49,115 bases of DNA, from assembly GCA_011042225.1 (NCBI GenBank), contig DQXT01000079.1:1-49115 (forward strand), written 5' to 3'. The notes beneath the pieces were generated by a model that saw only the letters and a program-made list of their open reading frames with translations, ran no database searches and was not told the DNA's origin. Every line of letters begins with the position of its first letter. The stretch's first letter is position 1. The position numbers and the translations under genes were made by a program. This DNA is from Deltaproteobacteria bacterium. GTDB taxonomy: Bacteria; Desulfobacterota; Dissulfuribacteria; Dissulfuribacterales; UBA3076. This document shows positions 31,310 to 40,220 of the stretch, piece by piece.

Positions 31310-32161
31310 GTGCCATTTCATACTGGAAATTCAAAAAACCGCATGACGGCATATTTAGTCCTGGCCGTTGTAGTCTTTTTGATCTTTGTAGTGGTGGGCC
31401 TGCGTTTCGGTTCGCCGGCCGTTGTATCTCCAGTTAAATATTTTTTTATGGACTTAACAGGCTATTTGCAGAAAGGCCTTTCAGGACCCCCTAGATGGAT
31501 AAAAAATTTTTGGCGATCATATCTGGCACTTCAGGAGGTGGAGTTAGAGAACAAGGCACTTCGTAAAGAAATAAATCAACTCGAAAAAGAAATCGGCCGG
31601 TACCGTGAGGCACTTATTGCCAATGTACGTTATAAGATGTTATTGGAAATAAAAGAGGATGCCGGCGGCAAGGTAATAGCAGCCAATGTAGTCGGTGTAG
31701 ATTTGGCTCCATGGTTAGCCACAATTACCGTGGATAAAGGTCGCAAAGAAGGTATAAAGCCTGGGATGGTGGTTATGTCCGGATCAGGTGTTGTCGGTCA
31801 GACATTGGAAACTTCCCTCCATTTTAGCAAGGTTTTATTGTTGTCTGACTATAACAGCGCTATAGCGGCTCTCATACAACGTAATCGAGCCAGGGGCATT
31901 ATAAAAGGCGCGGGGGATGGACTATGTCGCTTGGCCTATGTTGAAAAGGTAGTGGATGTTGAGGTTGGAGACAGAATTATTACATCAGGCACTGACGGAA
32001 TTTCCTCAAAGGGACTTTTAATAGGAAAGGTCTCTTCTGTAACCCGGGGCCCTATTTCTAATCTTTTTCAGAATATAATGGTGACACCCGCTGTTGATCT
32101 CAAAAGAATAGAAGAAGTGGTTATACTGGTAAAAAATCAGCCCTTTGTGGAGTCACACTGA
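31310..32161 (+). CDS. mreC: Rod-shape-determining protein MreC
   Basis: A 283-residue periplasmic scaffold with one N-terminal membrane anchor (TAYLVLAVVVFLIFVVVGLRF), a coiled coil (about 75-105, EVELENKALRKEINQLEKEI) and the beta-rich MreC domain with IAANVVGVDLAPWLATITVDKG and the late DRIITSGTDGISSKGLLIG. It links MreB to PBP2 and RodA outside the cytoplasm. The frame opens at GTG 31310; the ATG at 31343, just before the membrane anchor, is an alternative. Neither has a strong Shine-Dalgarno sequence. Confidence 0.95.
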   Translation: MPFHTGNSKNRMTAYLVLAVVVFLIFVVVGLRFGSPAVVSPVKYFFMDLTGYLQKGLSGPPRWIKNFWRSYLALQEVELENKALRKEINQLEKEIGRYREALIANVRYKMLLEIKEDAGGKVIAANVVGVDLAPWLATITVDKGRKEGIKPGMVVMSGSGVVGQTLETSLHFSKVLLLSDYNSAIAALIQRNRARGIIKGAGDGLCRLAYVEKVVDVEVGDRIITSGTDGISSKGLLIGKVSSVTRGPISNLFQNIMVTPAVDLKRIEEVVILVKNQPFVESH

Positions 32162-32320
32162 AGACTGCCGGTCCTTCAAAAGTCCATAGTATACCGAGGA
32201 TTTAAATCGTTGATTCGCGAGTTTTAAATGAAAAAGGCATAAGAACAGGATAATTTAAAAATTTAATAAGCATGACACTTATGAATTTCAGCGACAAAAT
32301 ACACTGTTGAAAATGCAAAA

Positions 32321-32854
32321 ATGGGTTTGATAAGTTATCCGGGACAGGACAATTCTGAACCGGTGAAAACTTATAAAAAGGCATTCCTGGTTATTTGTCT
32401 GGGATACATCCTACTTTTAATCGAGACAACCCTTGGCCTCTCATTTCATTTCGGACAAATCCGACTGGATGGTTTAGTGCCGCTTATAGCATGGTATGGA
32501 ATCCAACATCCTTTGCCCGGCGGTATACTTGCTGTATTGGGTTTAGGTATCCTCAGCGAGCAGATGTCGGCCATGCCGTATGGCCTTTATATTTTAGCAT
32601 ATGCCGGTGAATATTTGATGATTCGATATATTTTAAATCAAATAGTGTGTGCCGCGGCATGGCAACAGATGATGCTGGTTTCTTTTTTGAGTATTGAAGT
32701 CATAGCGGTCCTTTTGATAGGCAGTGGTGCTGTCGAACTTTTGTGGCCTTGGGGATTTGCCCAGGCCCTGCTCAACGGGATTATTGCGCCTTTCTGGTTT
32801 TTTGTCTTTGATAAGACAAATTGGTTAATTTTCAGTCAAGATATGCGATCTTGA
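32321..32854 (+). CDS. mreD: Rod-shape-determining protein MreD
   Basis: A 177-residue polytopic inner-membrane protein with five or six hydrophobic segments, located exactly where mreD belongs between mreC and mrdA. MreD is poorly conserved, so the call rests on topology, length and position. Segment FGQIRLDGLVPLIAWYGIQ followed by a glycine-rich membrane helix is typical. It lies about 160 bases after mreC and 12 before mrdA. Confidence 0.88.
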   Translation: MGLISYPGQDNSEPVKTYKKAFLVICLGYILLLIETTLGLSFHFGQIRLDGLVPLIAWYGIQHPLPGGILAVLGLGILSEQMSAMPYGLYILAYAGEYLMIRYILNQIVCAAAWQQMMLVSFLSIEVIAVLLIGSGAVELLWPWGFAQALLNGIIAPFWFFVFDKTNWLIFSQDMRS

Positions 32855-32866
32855 GCAAGAAAACAA

Positions 32867-34774
32867 ATGAAGTTTAAGATAGAGACAATTTGGAACGTCA
32901 AGCGCTTTCACCGGCTGGATCAGGAAGCAAACAAAAGGAGGTGTGATGTTGCAATTCTGATCATGTTTCTATGTCTGGTTACATTTTGTGCGCGCCTATG
33001 GCATCTGCAGGTTGTACAAGGTGAGCATTTCAGAAAAAGATCCGAGCAAAATCGGATAAGAGCTGTGCGTCTTCAGCCACCCCGAGGCAAAATCCTTGAC
33101 AGGACCGGCCGTCTCTTGGCAGGGATAAAGCCGTGTTTTAACGTATGCCTTATAAAAGAAGACATAAAAGATATGGAAGCACTACTGTCTAAACTTTCTC
33201 CCTTGTTAGGGGAGACAGAGGCGGATATCCGGACCCGTCTCGGTTCGGAACAAAAAGCACCTAAATACATACCCATAGTAATCAAGAGAGGAGCTGAATG
33301 GGAAATCCTTTCCAAGATCGAGTCTCGACTATTCAGCCTGCCCGGTGTATTTATCGAGGTAACTCCAGCCAGAGAATATCCTCATGGGAGTATTGCCCCT
33401 CATTTGCTCGGTTATCTTGGAGAAGTCAGCCGGGAAGACATCTTAAATAAACGTTATAGGTCTGCCCGTTCAGGTGATCTGGTAGGGAAATATGGGATAG
33501 AGAAAAAGTTTGAAAATGACCTGGCAGGGATAAAGGGACAACGCAGATTAGAGGTGGATGCCGAAGGACGTCTGGTAAGGGTGATAGACGAGAAACCACC
33601 TGTTCCGGGAAAAGATCTGTATCTAACTATTGATTTGGAGCTTCAGAAGGCCTCGGAAGATGCCATGGAGGGATATGTAGGCGCCCTTGTTGCAATGGAT
33701 CCTCAGACAGGACGGATACTAGCATTGGTAAGCACTCCGGCCTTTGATCTGAATGCGTTTGCCGCCGGCATTGATCATAAAGAGTGGGAAGAATTGAATG
33801 ATCCTGTTAAAAGGCCCTTGCAAAATAAGGCCCTTCAGGACAGATACGCCCCTGCCTCCACATTCAAAATTGTGTTGGAGGCAGCGGCTTTACAAGAGAA
33901 AGTAGTTACACAGAATACGTCATTTGAATGCACTGGTCATTTTCGTTTAGGCAACAGCCTTTTCAGATGCTGGTCATGGCGTGGACATGGACAAACCGAT
34001 TTATATAAGGCCCTCGTCGAGTCCTGTGACATCTATTTCTATCAGGTGGGACTTAAACTTGGGATTAAAAAAATAATAGAATACGCCAGGGATTTCGGGC
34101 TGGGCTCAAAGACCGGGATTGGACTTCCCGATGAGAACCCTGGATTTATTGCCACGCCGGAGTGGAAACTCAGAAAATATAATGAGCCGTGGCAGGAAGG
34201 AGAGACCCTCATCACATCAATAGGCCAGGGCTTTACTCTTGTAACTCCTCTGCAGATGGCCTGTATCATATCCGCCGTAGCCAATGGCGGCACTTTATAT
34301 AGACCTGTTTATTTGGAAAAACTGGCAGGACCAGATGGACATATCTTCACAAAATTTGAAAGTGATCCCAAAAATAGATTACCGATCTCCGAATCAAATT
34401 TAAGGATAATCAAAAGGGCCTTGGTTGGGGTTGTAAATGATAAAAAGGGTACAGGAAATAAATGCAGATTGACCGATGTTGTTGTGGCAGGAAAGACCGG
34501 TACAGCACAGGTTATCGGTCAGGATAAACGCTATCAGGATGAAGAATTAGACTGGAGACATAGAGATCATGCCTGGTTTATAGCTTATGCTCCGGCGGAT
34601 AAACCCGAATTGGCGGTAGCGGTATTATGTGAGCATGCTGGACATGGCGGATCCATCGCGGCACCTATTGCCAAAAAGGTTTTCAAGGCATGGTTTAAAA
34701 TTCAATCTCCTCGGCCCATACTAAGACCTTACAAGAATGCTTTCAATATAAACACTACAGACGAACATGTTTGA
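32867..34774 (+). CDS. mrdA: Penicillin-binding protein 2 (elongasome transpeptidase)
   Basis: A class B PBP that crosslinks lateral-wall peptidoglycan as the partner of RodA. After a single membrane anchor (about 27-45) come the PBP dimer/pedestal domain with PPRGKILDRTGRLLA (71-85) and the transpeptidase domain. Its active-site motifs are STFK (nucleophile S331, K334), SCD (386-388) and KTGTAQ (543-548). The total of 635 residues is normal. It overlaps rodA by eight bases. Confidence 0.97.
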   Translation: MKFKIETIWNVKRFHRLDQEANKRRCDVAILIMFLCLVTFCARLWHLQVVQGEHFRKRSEQNRIRAVRLQPPRGKILDRTGRLLAGIKPCFNVCLIKEDIKDMEALLSKLSPLLGETEADIRTRLGSEQKAPKYIPIVIKRGAEWEILSKIESRLFSLPGVFIEVTPAREYPHGSIAPHLLGYLGEVSREDILNKRYRSARSGDLVGKYGIEKKFENDLAGIKGQRRLEVDAEGRLVRVIDEKPPVPGKDLYLTIDLELQKASEDAMEGYVGALVAMDPQTGRILALVSTPAFDLNAFAAGIDHKEWEELNDPVKRPLQNKALQDRYAPASTFKIVLEAAALQEKVVTQNTSFECTGHFRLGNSLFRCWSWRGHGQTDLYKALVESCDIYFYQVGLKLGIKKIIEYARDFGLGSKTGIGLPDENPGFIATPEWKLRKYNEPWQEGETLITSIGQGFTLVTPLQMACIISAVANGGTLYRPVYLEKLAGPDGHIFTKFESDPKNRLPISESNLRIIKRALVGVVNDKKGTGNKCRLTDVVVAGKTGTAQVIGQDKRYQDEELDWRHRDHAWFIAYAPADKPELAVAVLCEHAGHGGSIAAPIAKKVFKAWFKIQSPRPILRPYKNAFNINTTDEHV

Positions 34775-35876
34775 TAGGCACTTTCTGGAACATTTTGACT
34801 GGTGGCTCTTTTTATCCGTTCTTCTGCTTATGGTTATAGGTTTTGTCAACTTGAACAGCGGCAGTGCAGCCACTGGATATCCATTTCAATGGAAACAGCT
34901 TCAGTGGTATATAGCAGGCAGTGCTTTGATGTTGAGTTTGGTAATATTTTTTGATTATCGTCTTCTTGCGGTTTATTCTGTCCATATATACTTGATTATG
35001 GTTTTTATGCTTATACTGATAGTTTTCCTGGGTAAGACCGTAGGCGGATCACAGCGATGGCTCTCTCTGGGATTTATTAATATTCAGCCGTCAGAGTTGG
35101 CCAAACTCGCAACGGTTATTGTAGTGAGCAGTTATTTCTATCATGATGATAAACCACAATACGGACTAATGGATTTATGGCGGCCCGCCCTTTTAATGCT
35201 TGTTCCAATTTTTCTGATTTATCAACAGCCGGATCTGGGAACAGCAATATTTTTGGTATTTATTTTTGCTTCTTTAGTGTATATGGCCCGTCTTAAGTGG
35301 ACATCTTTTCTGTTGCTCCTGGGCTCAGCGATTGCCGCTTTTCCCCTTGTATGGGAATTTCTAAAACCCTATCAAAGAAATAGAATTATGGAATATCTCT
35401 TTCCGGGAAAGGACCCACTCGGTGCAGGATACCATATATTACAATCCAAAATTGCCATAGGTTCAGGCCAGATCTTGGGTAAAGGTTATATGAAGGGAAG
35501 TCAGGCCCATTTAAATTTTCTCCCCGAGGTACATACAGATTTTGCCTTTTCTATCTGGGCGGAGGAATGGGGTTGGGTCGGAGCCGTATTTCTGATAGGG
35601 ATATTTTTCCTTATGCTATATCGTGGATTTTTAATAGCATCTCAATCAAGGGAACGTTTCGGTGCCTTTTTAGCCTTTGGGATAACAGCCATGTTTTTAT
35701 GGCAAATAGTGATAAATATAGGCATGGTAATGGGACTTATGCCTGTAGTTGGTATTCCCCTTCCACTTATCAGCTATGGGGGTTCATCGGTCTTTATTAC
35801 ACTGATGGGAGTGGGACTATTGCTCAATGTCAGATTGAGGCGCTTCATGTTTCAAAAGGGCACAAAGACCAGATAA
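34767..35876 (+). CDS. rodA: Peptidoglycan polymerase RodA (SEDS)
   Basis: A SEDS glycosyltransferase that polymerises lipid II during elongation. The 369 residues have about ten membrane segments; family blocks include GGSQRWLSLGFINIQPSELAK, the LLQ-type QPDLGTA region, FPGKDPLGAGYH and the C-terminal PLPLISYGGSSVF-type signature. Last gene of the mre operon; the convergent lytic transglycosylase gene ends five bases after it. Confidence 0.97.
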   Translation: MFDRHFLEHFDWWLFLSVLLLMVIGFVNLNSGSAATGYPFQWKQLQWYIAGSALMLSLVIFFDYRLLAVYSVHIYLIMVFMLILIVFLGKTVGGSQRWLSLGFINIQPSELAKLATVIVVSSYFYHDDKPQYGLMDLWRPALLMLVPIFLIYQQPDLGTAIFLVFIFASLVYMARLKWTSFLLLLGSAIAAFPLVWEFLKPYQRNRIMEYLFPGKDPLGAGYHILQSKIAIGSGQILGKGYMKGSQAHLNFLPEVHTDFAFSIWAEEWGWVGAVFLIGIFFLMLYRGFLIASQSRERFGAFLAFGITAMFLWQIVINIGMVMGLMPVVGIPLPLISYGGSSVFITLMGVGLLLNVRLRRFMFQKGTKTR

Positions 35877-35881
35877 AGGTT

Positions 35882-36496
35882 TCAATCAGATTTGTATTTT
35901 CGCCATTGTTTCAGTACCTTTCGGACATACCTTCTGGTTTCTGGATAAGGTGGAATCCCCTTGTATGTTTCAACCCTTTTCGGACCTGCGTTATAGGCCG
36001 CCAGAGCAAGGAGCAAATTGCCTCTGAATCGTTCAATCAACCAGCTGAGATATTTGGTGCCGCCCCGAATATTTGCTCTGGGATCAAGGGGATTTGAAAC
36101 CGCAAGATTTGAGGATGTTTCGGGCATAAGTTGCATCAGTCCAATGGCGCCTTTAGGTGAGCGGGCATCTGGAATCCAACCTGATTCTATCTGGATTATG
36201 GCCCTGATCAAGTCAGGATCCAGATCATATTGTATGGCTGTCTCGAATATAATTTTTTCAAATTCGGTGTAATTCCCTGCTACATATGGGGAAATGTGCC
36301 TGAATTGTTTTGCCGAACCATAATAATAACGTGGATCTGTAGGTACATTACTGAAGTGCCATCTACCGTGCTCATCCACAAAAGAATATATGCCTCCCGC
36401 GCTTGTCATTCCTGAATTGCAGAAAACAAGCAGTACGCAAATCAAAAACAGTTGTATTACAGAGACCGGCCATCTGAAAAGTTGTGTTGTCATCAT
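35882..36496 (-). CDS. DUF4124-lytic transglycosylase (SLT family 1)
   Basis: A secreted peptidoglycan-cleaving enzyme. It has an N-terminal hydrophobic signal (about 13-33), a short DUF4124-like segment GGIYSFVDEHGRWHFSNVP (34-52) and an SLT domain with the catalytic Glu in IIQIESGW (E104), then GAIGLMQLMPET and LAAYNAGPKRVE. At 204 residues it is a compact, common architecture in delta-proteobacteria. It converges on rodA and could assist wall remodelling, though it is on the opposite strand and probably separately controlled. It ends the mre region. Confidence 0.94.
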   Translation of the reverse strand: MMTTQLFRWPVSVIQLFLICVLLVFCNSGMTSAGGIYSFVDEHGRWHFSNVPTDPRYYYGSAKQFRHISPYVAGNYTEFEKIIFETAIQYDLDPDLIRAIIQIESGWIPDARSPKGAIGLMQLMPETSSNLAVSNPLDPRANIRGGTKYLSWLIERFRGNLLLALAAYNAGPKRVETYKGIPPYPETRRYVRKVLKQWRKYKSD

Positions 36497-36502
36497 TAAA
36501 CA

Positions 36503-37147
36503 TTATTTCGGCACCTTTTCCCAATCAGCTAAAAATTTTTCAAGGCCTATGTCAGTCAATGGATGATGGGCCAGCTGTGCTATCACCTTGTAGGGAATAG
36601 TTGCTATGTCGGCACCAATCTTTGCGGCTTCCAATACATGTATGGGATGTCGGATGCTCGCTACTATAATTTCCGTATCAAAGGCGTAATTGTCGAAAAT
36701 TTGAATTATATCCTCTACTAAATTCATTCCGTCATGTGAGATATCATCAAGCCTTCCTATGAAAGGGCTGACATAGCTTGCGCCGGCCTTTGCCGTCAGT
36801 AATGCCTGAAGCGGAGAGAATACTAAAGTTACATTGGTCTTTATACCCTCACCCGCCAATCTTTTCGTCGCCCTTAAACCATCGGTGGTCATGGGAATTT
36901 TTACAACTACATTAGGTGCAATTTCAGCCAATTTTCTGGCTTCCTCAACCATGTCATCAAAGTTGGTGCTGATAACCTCAGCACTTACAGGGCCATCGAC
37001 GATATGGCATATTTCTCTTATCCTGTCTTCAAAGGCACAACTTTCTTTAGCTATAAGAGAGGGATTTGTGGTCACCCCATCTGCCAGTCCCAGATTCGCT
37101 GCTTTACGGATTTCGTCCAAATTGGCAGTATCAATAAAAAATTTCAT
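36503..37147 (-). CDS. Transaldolase-like / fructose-6-phosphate aldolase family protein
   Basis: A 214-residue short-form transaldolase (TalC/FSA subfamily). It begins [16 protein letters not shown], has the substrate motif [12 protein letters not shown], and its Schiff-base Lys is K83 in VVVKIPMT. The C-terminal block [23 protein letters not shown] is typical. It catalyses either transaldolase or fructose-6-phosphate aldolase chemistry; the two cannot be told apart by these motifs alone. It lies six bases upstream of the lytic transglycosylase on the same strand, probably co-transcribed without functional link. Confidence 0.95.
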   Translation of the reverse strand: MKFFIDTANLDEIRKAANLGLADGVTTNPSLIAKESCAFEDRIREICHIVDGPVSAEVISTNFDDMVEEARKLAEIAPNVVVKIPMTTDGLRATKRLAGEGIKTNVTLVFSPLQALLTAKAGASYVSPFIGRLDDISHDGMNLVEDIIQIFDNYAFDTEIIVASIRHPIHVLEAAKIGADIATIPYKVIAQLAHHPLTDIGLEKFLADWEKVPK

Positions 37148-37438
37148 ATTTTATTACTCCTTTTCATCCTATTTTTTTAATAATAACGTACAGGTTGTAA
37201 AACTCAAGACTTTGTTATATGCCAAAGTATGGATAAATAACTGGTTACAAGGATTGGATATACTTTCGAAAACTGGAAATTGCGAATTTCGGGATTGGAT
37301 GTATTTTGAAGCATTAACGGATTACAGATTTATGAATTAAAGTTATTTTTAAAGATTCTGGATTGAGAAATTGAATAAAGTATATCGATTTTAATCCCTC
37401 AACTCTTCAATCGTAAATTCAAAAAAGGAGGTCTACAC

Positions 37439-37801
37439 ATGCCTTGGGTAAAACAAGCAAACTGTTCAGGCTGCGGGGACTGTATTGAGGAATGCCCAGT
37501 TGAAGCAATCTCTATGATAGATGAAAAGGCATATATCGACATGGAGAAGTGTATACGCTGTGCCATATGTCATAATATCTGTCAGGAAGAGGCCATAAGA
37601 CATGATAGCGAAACGATTAGCGCCGAGATAAAGGCAAACGTATTAAGGGCCAAAGAGTCAATGGAGATCTGTGCGAGCCATTTCGGTGATTATGAGGAAG
37701 CTCAAAAGTGTTTGAAGAGATGGATAAAGTATTATAATAAAGAAAAGACAATTGCTGAGAAAACTATGTCAGAACTTCAATCACTTCAAGAGACATCCTA
37801 A
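37439..37801 (+). CDS. 2[4Fe-4S] ferredoxin with helical C-terminus
   Basis: A 120-residue protein. Cluster motifs are C-x2-C-x2-C-x3-C-P (CSGCGDCIEECP) and C-x2-C-x2-C-x3-C (CIRCAICHNIC), followed by about 60 residues of charged helix with two further Cys. It starts at an ATG eight bases after AAAGGAGG, an excellent ribosome-binding site. It may carry electrons between cytosolic redox enzymes; no enzyme partner is adjacent, so its role is unknown. Confidence 0.93.
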   Translation: MPWVKQANCSGCGDCIEECPVEAISMIDEKAYIDMEKCIRCAICHNICQEEAIRHDSETISAEIKANVLRAKESMEICASHFGDYEEAQKCLKRWIKYYNKEKTIAEKTMSELQSLQETS

Positions 37802-37827
37802 GGAATGAGCCGTGCGGCTCCTCCTTA
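37799..37827. terminator. Bidirectional terminator whose base contains both stop codons
   Basis: TAAGGA pairs with TCCTTA, and inside it GAGCC pairs with GGCTC around loop GTGC, with a small internal bulge. The outer pair includes the TAA stop codons of both convergent genes (ferredoxin at 37799-37801 and the small protein at 37825-37827). U-tracts are short. Confidence 0.6.
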
Positions 37828-38073
37828 ATGGAGTCCCCTGTTTTTGATTGCCGGGCCCCTGTAATTTTTCGTGTCCTTCACATAACTCTCAAAGTCCTTT
37901 TCAAGAAGAAACTGAGAAATCATTTCATCGACCTTACCTGCGGTATCAATGCGATAAACCCCGTTTTGATCCGGCCCGGCACTTTTTTTAGCGTTTTCAA
38001 CAATGGTCTTAAGGGATACAGGGGTTATTTCCACATTAACGCGGACAGTAATAGTATCTTGCGATTCAGCCAT
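37825..38073 (-). CDS. Small protein of unknown function (82 residues)
   Basis: I do not recognise a family. The 82 residues are polar and charged with no membrane segment or signal. The first half (TITVRVNVEITPVSLKTIV) looks like beta strands followed by a helix. The start ATG (38073) is preceded by AAGGAGAGATAGATCTT, a strong ribosome-binding site, and the stop forms part of a shared terminator with the convergent ferredoxin gene; both support a real gene. Confidence 0.75.
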   Translation of the reverse strand: MAESQDTITVRVNVEITPVSLKTIVENAKKSAGPDQNGVYRIDTAGKVDEMISQFLLEKDFESYVKDTKNYRGPAIKNRGLH

Positions 38074-38665
38074 AAGATCTATCTCTCCTTTTTTCTTTTT
38101 GAAAATGACGACTATACCAATCTTTATTAGATGTCAATGTGTTCCTGCAAATATAAGTCCTGTATGCAGCCCTCTGATGCCTGAAAAAATTTTTTCTATC
38201 CTGAAAATTGAGTTTTTCATTCAAAAATAAGAGCCGGTATTAGTGACCCCTTGTCCTTAATCCATCAGATTTTTGCTGAATCACGATTCAGATGTCTCTA
38301 AGGTACGGTCTGAAAAATCCTTGGCAAAGGATAGGTATTGTGCTACATAAAAGGTCCAATTGATTTTTTATATCAAGGTAACTGTTTAAAAAGAATTTTT
38401 TAGTATGAATGATCCCGATGAAAAGATTTGACCTGTGACTTTGCCTTAATTCTCCAGTCGGTGCAATGTGTAGTTATTATAATTATGCTTTCATGTATGG
38501 GGGATTATGCGTGTCGCATGTGGGGCTTTTTGGGCTAATCAGGTATCGGACGTTTTACAGGGTAATAATGAATCTGTCTTCAGTAAGATGTGTGTAATTT
38601 TGGAATTCTCCAAAACTACCCAATAGTTTTTTAATTTACCGAAAATTCTTAAGGAGGATGTTAGA
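38074..38665. other. Long non-coding region upstream of ppaC
   Basis: A 592-base stretch without a supportable gene. It holds short dyads (for example GAATC..GATTC near 38280 and ATGCG-TGT-CGCAT near 38508-38520), but nothing I recognise as an RNA gene or riboswitch. The ribosome-binding site of ppaC (AAGGAGG) closes it. Confidence 0.4.
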
Positions 38666-39592
38666 ATGGCTGTTTATGTATTTGGACACAAGAGCCCGGA
38701 CACAGATGCTATAACTGCTGCCATTGCTTGGGCGGAATTGCAAAAGATGCTGGGGGTTGACGCTGTACCATGCAGGCAGGGAGAACTCAATCCTGAAACA
38801 GAACTGGTGCTTAAAAAATTTGGTTTTGATGTACCTGAACTTCGTACAGACGTGGCAGGTGAAAAATTTATGCTGGTAGATCACAGCGATCTCAAGCAAG
38901 CACCGGACAACTGCGACAAGGGTGAGTTATTGGCAATTGTTGATCATCACAAAATCGGAGATATTACCACTCCGAATCCGATTTTTGCCTGTGTAATGCC
39001 GGTCGGATGCACAGGTACTGTTCTCCATGTACTTTATAAAGATGTCTACAAAAAAGAAATCCCGCCAAATGTGGCCGGCATAATGATGTCGGCTATTCTG
39101 AGCGACACGGTGCTGTTTAAGTCGGCAACCTGTACCCCTGAAGACAAAGAGGCTGTTGAGGCCCTTGCAAAGATAGCCGGCATTGATAATCCAATGGACT
39201 GGGGTATGGAGATGGCCAAGGCCAAGAGTTCGGTGGAAGGTGTTCCTCCGAGGGATCTGGTGTTCCGTGACTACAAAGACTTCGATATGAGCGGCAACAA
39301 TGTAGGGATCGGCCAGCTGGAGCTGATATCGCTGGATCTGGTAGCCAACATGAGAGATGATCTCTATGCGGAGATTGAGAAGGTCAAGGCTGAAGGGAAT
39401 CGTCACAGCGTCTTTCTGATGCTCACTGATATTATGCAGGAAGGCACTGATCTTATGGCCGTATCCGATGATGTTGATGTTGTTAAAAAGGCCTTTGGCA
39501 AACCACTTGAAGGCCGGACTGTCTGGCTCCCCGGTGTAATGAGCCGGAAAAAGCAGATGGTTCCTAATCTGGAAAAGGCCTTTGCCTCATAG
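38666..39592 (+). CDS. ppaC: Manganese-dependent inorganic pyrophosphatase (family II)
   Basis: Hydrolyses cytosolic pyrophosphate and so drives sulfate activation and biosynthesis. The 308 residues show DHH-type metal motifs: GHKSPDTDA (H8, D12, D14), VDHSD (D72) and VDHHKIGD (D93-H95). The C-terminal DHHA2 domain ends with the family's SRKKQ substrate-binding motif near 293-297. A soluble family II pyrophosphatase is common in Desulfobacterota. It has a strong ribosome-binding site and its own terminator, so is probably monocistronic. Confidence 0.97.
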   Translation: MAVYVFGHKSPDTDAITAAIAWAELQKMLGVDAVPCRQGELNPETELVLKKFGFDVPELRTDVAGEKFMLVDHSDLKQAPDNCDKGELLAIVDHHKIGDITTPNPIFACVMPVGCTGTVLHVLYKDVYKKEIPPNVAGIMMSAILSDTVLFKSATCTPEDKEAVEALAKIAGIDNPMDWGMEMAKAKSSVEGVPPRDLVFRDYKDFDMSGNNVGIGQLELISLDLVANMRDDLYAEIEKVKAEGNRHSVFLMLTDIMQEGTDLMAVSDDVDVVKKAFGKPLEGRTVWLPGVMSRKKQMVPNLEKAFAS

Positions 39593-39616
39593 TTCCCAAA
39601 AACATTTATTTTAGTG

Positions 39617-39644
39617 GCCGGGGTATATCCCCGGCTTTTTTTTT
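39617..39644 (+). terminator. Intrinsic terminator of ppaC
   Basis: GCCGGGG (39617-39623) pairs with CCCCGGC (39629-39635) around TATAT, followed by a run of nine T. This is a textbook rho-independent terminator 25 bases after the ppaC stop. Confidence 0.92.
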
Positions 39645-39777
39645 GATGATTTTTAAGACCGGAATGTTTATGTTTTATTCGGACTTTTTGTTGATCTTCA
39701 GTATCGTTTTTTGCGGCAAAGGCATGAAATAATATGATAAACTATCTTAAAGGAAAAATACTTAAGGAGGAATACAG

Positions 39778-40218
39778 ATGAGGCAAGATTTAAAAGAGCG
39801 TTTCATAGATGGGCAGTTTAAATTTATGGATGAGGATTTTGAGGGTTGTATCGCCGTCTTTTCAGACATATTGGAGGAAGAACCCCGTTGCGCCAAGGTA
39901 TATCAGGCCAGGGCCATAGCATGTCTGAGGTTAAATGATAATGACGCGGCGATCAAGGACATAGACTCCGCGATAGAGTGTGATCCGGAAAATGCCCGGC
40001 TTTACTATCATAAAGGTGCTATTTTACTCAAGGCCCAGATCTTGGATGAGGCGCTGAAATGCCTGACCCATGCAATTGATCTTTCCCCCGAATATTTTCC
40101 TGCTTACGCATTGAGAGGGGAGGTCTATGAACGCCTGGGTGACAAAGACGCAGCGGGCTTGGATTTGAATAACGCCATGGTACTCAGGAAAGAATCGACA
40201 ACGGTCGTGGATTGGTAG
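39778..40218 (+). CDS. TPR-repeat protein
   Basis: A 146-residue soluble protein made of about three tetratricopeptide repeats; the pattern is clear at ARAIACLRLNDNDAAIKDID, YYHKGAILLKAQILDEALKC and YALRGEVYERLGDKDAAGLD. No signal peptide is seen. A strong AAGGAGG lies just upstream of the ATG. TPR proteins mediate protein contacts; the partner is unknown. It is convergent with, and nearly abuts, the TonB receptor gene. Confidence 0.9.
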   Translation: MRQDLKERFIDGQFKFMDEDFEGCIAVFSDILEEEPRCAKVYQARAIACLRLNDNDAAIKDIDSAIECDPENARLYYHKGAILLKAQILDEALKCLTHAIDLSPEYFPAYALRGEVYERLGDKDAAGLDLNNAMVLRKESTTVVDW

Positions 40219-40220
40219 CT

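Noticed and set aside
38074-38665. Fluoride- or other riboswitch upstream of ppaC
   Set aside because: No recognisable conserved riboswitch core was found in this stretch.
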